DNA of 64,000 nucleotides from Bacteroidota bacterium (GTDB lineage Bacteria; Bacteroidota; Bacteroidia; B-17B0; Aurantibacillaceae): assembly GCA_013298715.1 (NCBI GenBank), contig JAAFIQ010000018.1, positions 1 through 64,000 of the forward strand, in the 5' to 3' direction. Every line of letters begins with the position of its first letter. Position 1 is the stretch's first letter. This document shows, in pieces, positions 63,452 through 64,000 of this stretch. A program made the position numbers and the translations under genes. Below the pieces are notes generated by a model, which searched no databases, was not told the DNA's origin, and saw nothing but the letters and a program-made list of their open reading frames with translations.

Positions 63452-64000
63452 TTTTGTTTTTTTAAATTTTTTGTAATGTATTTTTCTGTCGGGAGTAAAC
63501 TCTGTTGTAATCGTTTGGCGTAACGTATACTGGCTAAAATCTCATTCTGTTTTTCTTCGAGTTCCTTATTTTGTAGAACTATTTTTTTTGTAGCTTTTGA
63601 ATTTTTTTTAAATGCAAGGATAGAAATTGTAAGACATAGTGAGATAAGGGTAAGTATTATGAATAAAAGATTGTTTTGTTTTTTACTAAATATTATTTGA
63701 TCGTTTTGTTTAGCAAGGGTTGTTTCCTTTAGGTAAAGGTCGTATTTAAAAATACTGTTATCCATTTTTATAACTGAATTTCTGCTCGTAAGTGAGTCGT
63801 TGCAGAGTTTGTGCTTTTCTAAATAGACAAACGCGCTATCGTATATTTTGGTTTTGTAATAAGCATTTGATAGTATTTGTAAGCAGGTATTTTGATTTTG
63901 CAATAAGTTTAATTCTTTTGAAATTGCTAGTGATTTTTTTGCAAAGAATAAGCAGGAATCGTATTTTTTTTCCTCCATGTAAATTTGTGATAATACACCG
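63448..64000 (-). CDS. TPR sensor-like protein, partial at window edge, also lacking output domain
   Basis: The frame continues upstream past 64000 (GVLSQIYMEEKKYDSC reads as a TPR helix pair), so the methionine at 63978 is internal and the gene is partial. Visible are TPR-like repeats, a transmembrane helix (NNLLFIILTLISLCLTISIL) and a coiled coil ending NEILASIRYAKRLQQSLLPT. It stops 12 residues later, where a SpoIIE phosphatase domain would follow in relatives. It is cotranscribed with the next TPR gene (GTGA overlap) and is a clear paralogue of it. Confidence 0.8.
   Translation of the reverse strand, partial: GVLSQIYMEEKKYDSCLFFAKKSLAISKELNLLQNQNTCLQILSNAYYKTKIYDSAFVYLEKHKLCNDSLTSRNSVIKMDNSIFKYDLYLKETTLAKQNDQIIFSKKQNNLLFIILTLISLCLTISILAFKKNSKATKKIVLQNKELEEKQNEILASIRYAKRLQQSLLPTEKYITKNLKKQK

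Noticed and set aside
1-64000. tRNA, rRNA, CRISPR array or prophage
   Set aside because: No cloverleaf, rRNA-like segment, repeat-spacer array or phage structural genes were seen by eye; a covariance-model scan would be needed to be certain.

Overview
The window is from an AT-rich member of the Bacteroidota. It carries many type IX secretion system (T9SS) genes and cargo: PorP/SprF, a PorE-like OmpA protein, GldM, 'gliding motility-associated' B-type C-terminal domains and A-type sorting domains, a gingipain-like C25 protease, and promoters of the Bacteroidota form TAnnTTTG lying 14-23 nt before start codons. The species cannot be named from sequence alone; the order Flavobacteriales or a relative is plausible. 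I see no rRNA, tRNA or CRISPR array.

Layout. 1-519: the end of an IS630-like element that has cut off an OmpA-family gene. 556-5764 (-): lipoprotein, periplasmic peptidyl-prolyl isomerase, TlpA-type thioredoxin and purQ. 5853-15767 (-): a five-gene surface operon (tail-fibre-like adhesin, two B-type sorted proteins, PorP/SprF, PorE-like anchor). 16004-21498 (+): a divergent small exported protein and a 1709-residue Ig-repeat adhesin. 21584-25510: two broken genes, one of them T9SS cargo, and one copy of a dispersed repeat. 25761-27725 (-): type II restriction-modification pair. 27903-31970: fbp and small exported or membrane proteins. 31978-33951 (-): RloA/RloB (AbiL-like) defence pair with twin palindromes at its promoter. 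34049-36206 (-): Tes-like radical SAM enzyme coupled to an Lgt-like membrane protein. 36351-44442: palindrome-controlled membrane/regulator operon, deoxyhypusine-synthase-like enzyme, NmrA/HxlR pair, OmpA protein, PhyH oxygenase and a flotillin-like protein. 44445-50739: second repeat copy, gene remnant, metallopeptidase-like protein, C25 protease and envelope proteins. 50818-57296: SPFH-GYF protein, GldM, beta-helix T9SS cargo, LolC/E-like permease and rbfA. 57389-64000: methyltransferase plus MsbA-like exporter, subtilase and two TPR proteins.

How the genes work together. Much of the window builds or uses the cell envelope. GldM belongs to the T9SS motor and PorP/PorE-type proteins to its outer-membrane and peptidoglycan-bound parts. 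The adhesins, C25 protease and beta-helix protein carry sorting domains that mark them as cargo. The R-M pair and the RloA/RloB pair form two separate small defence loci.

Most unusual signals. (1) Four genes have an N-terminus that can only be completed with a near-cognate start codon (ATT, ATT, ATA, CTG); three of these sit 4-7 nt after an upstream stop codon. (2) A roughly 270-280 bp repeat has the same end placed just after a gene's stop codon in both copies. (3) Long perfect palindromes lie at the promoters of the RloA/RloB operon and of a membrane/wHTH operon.
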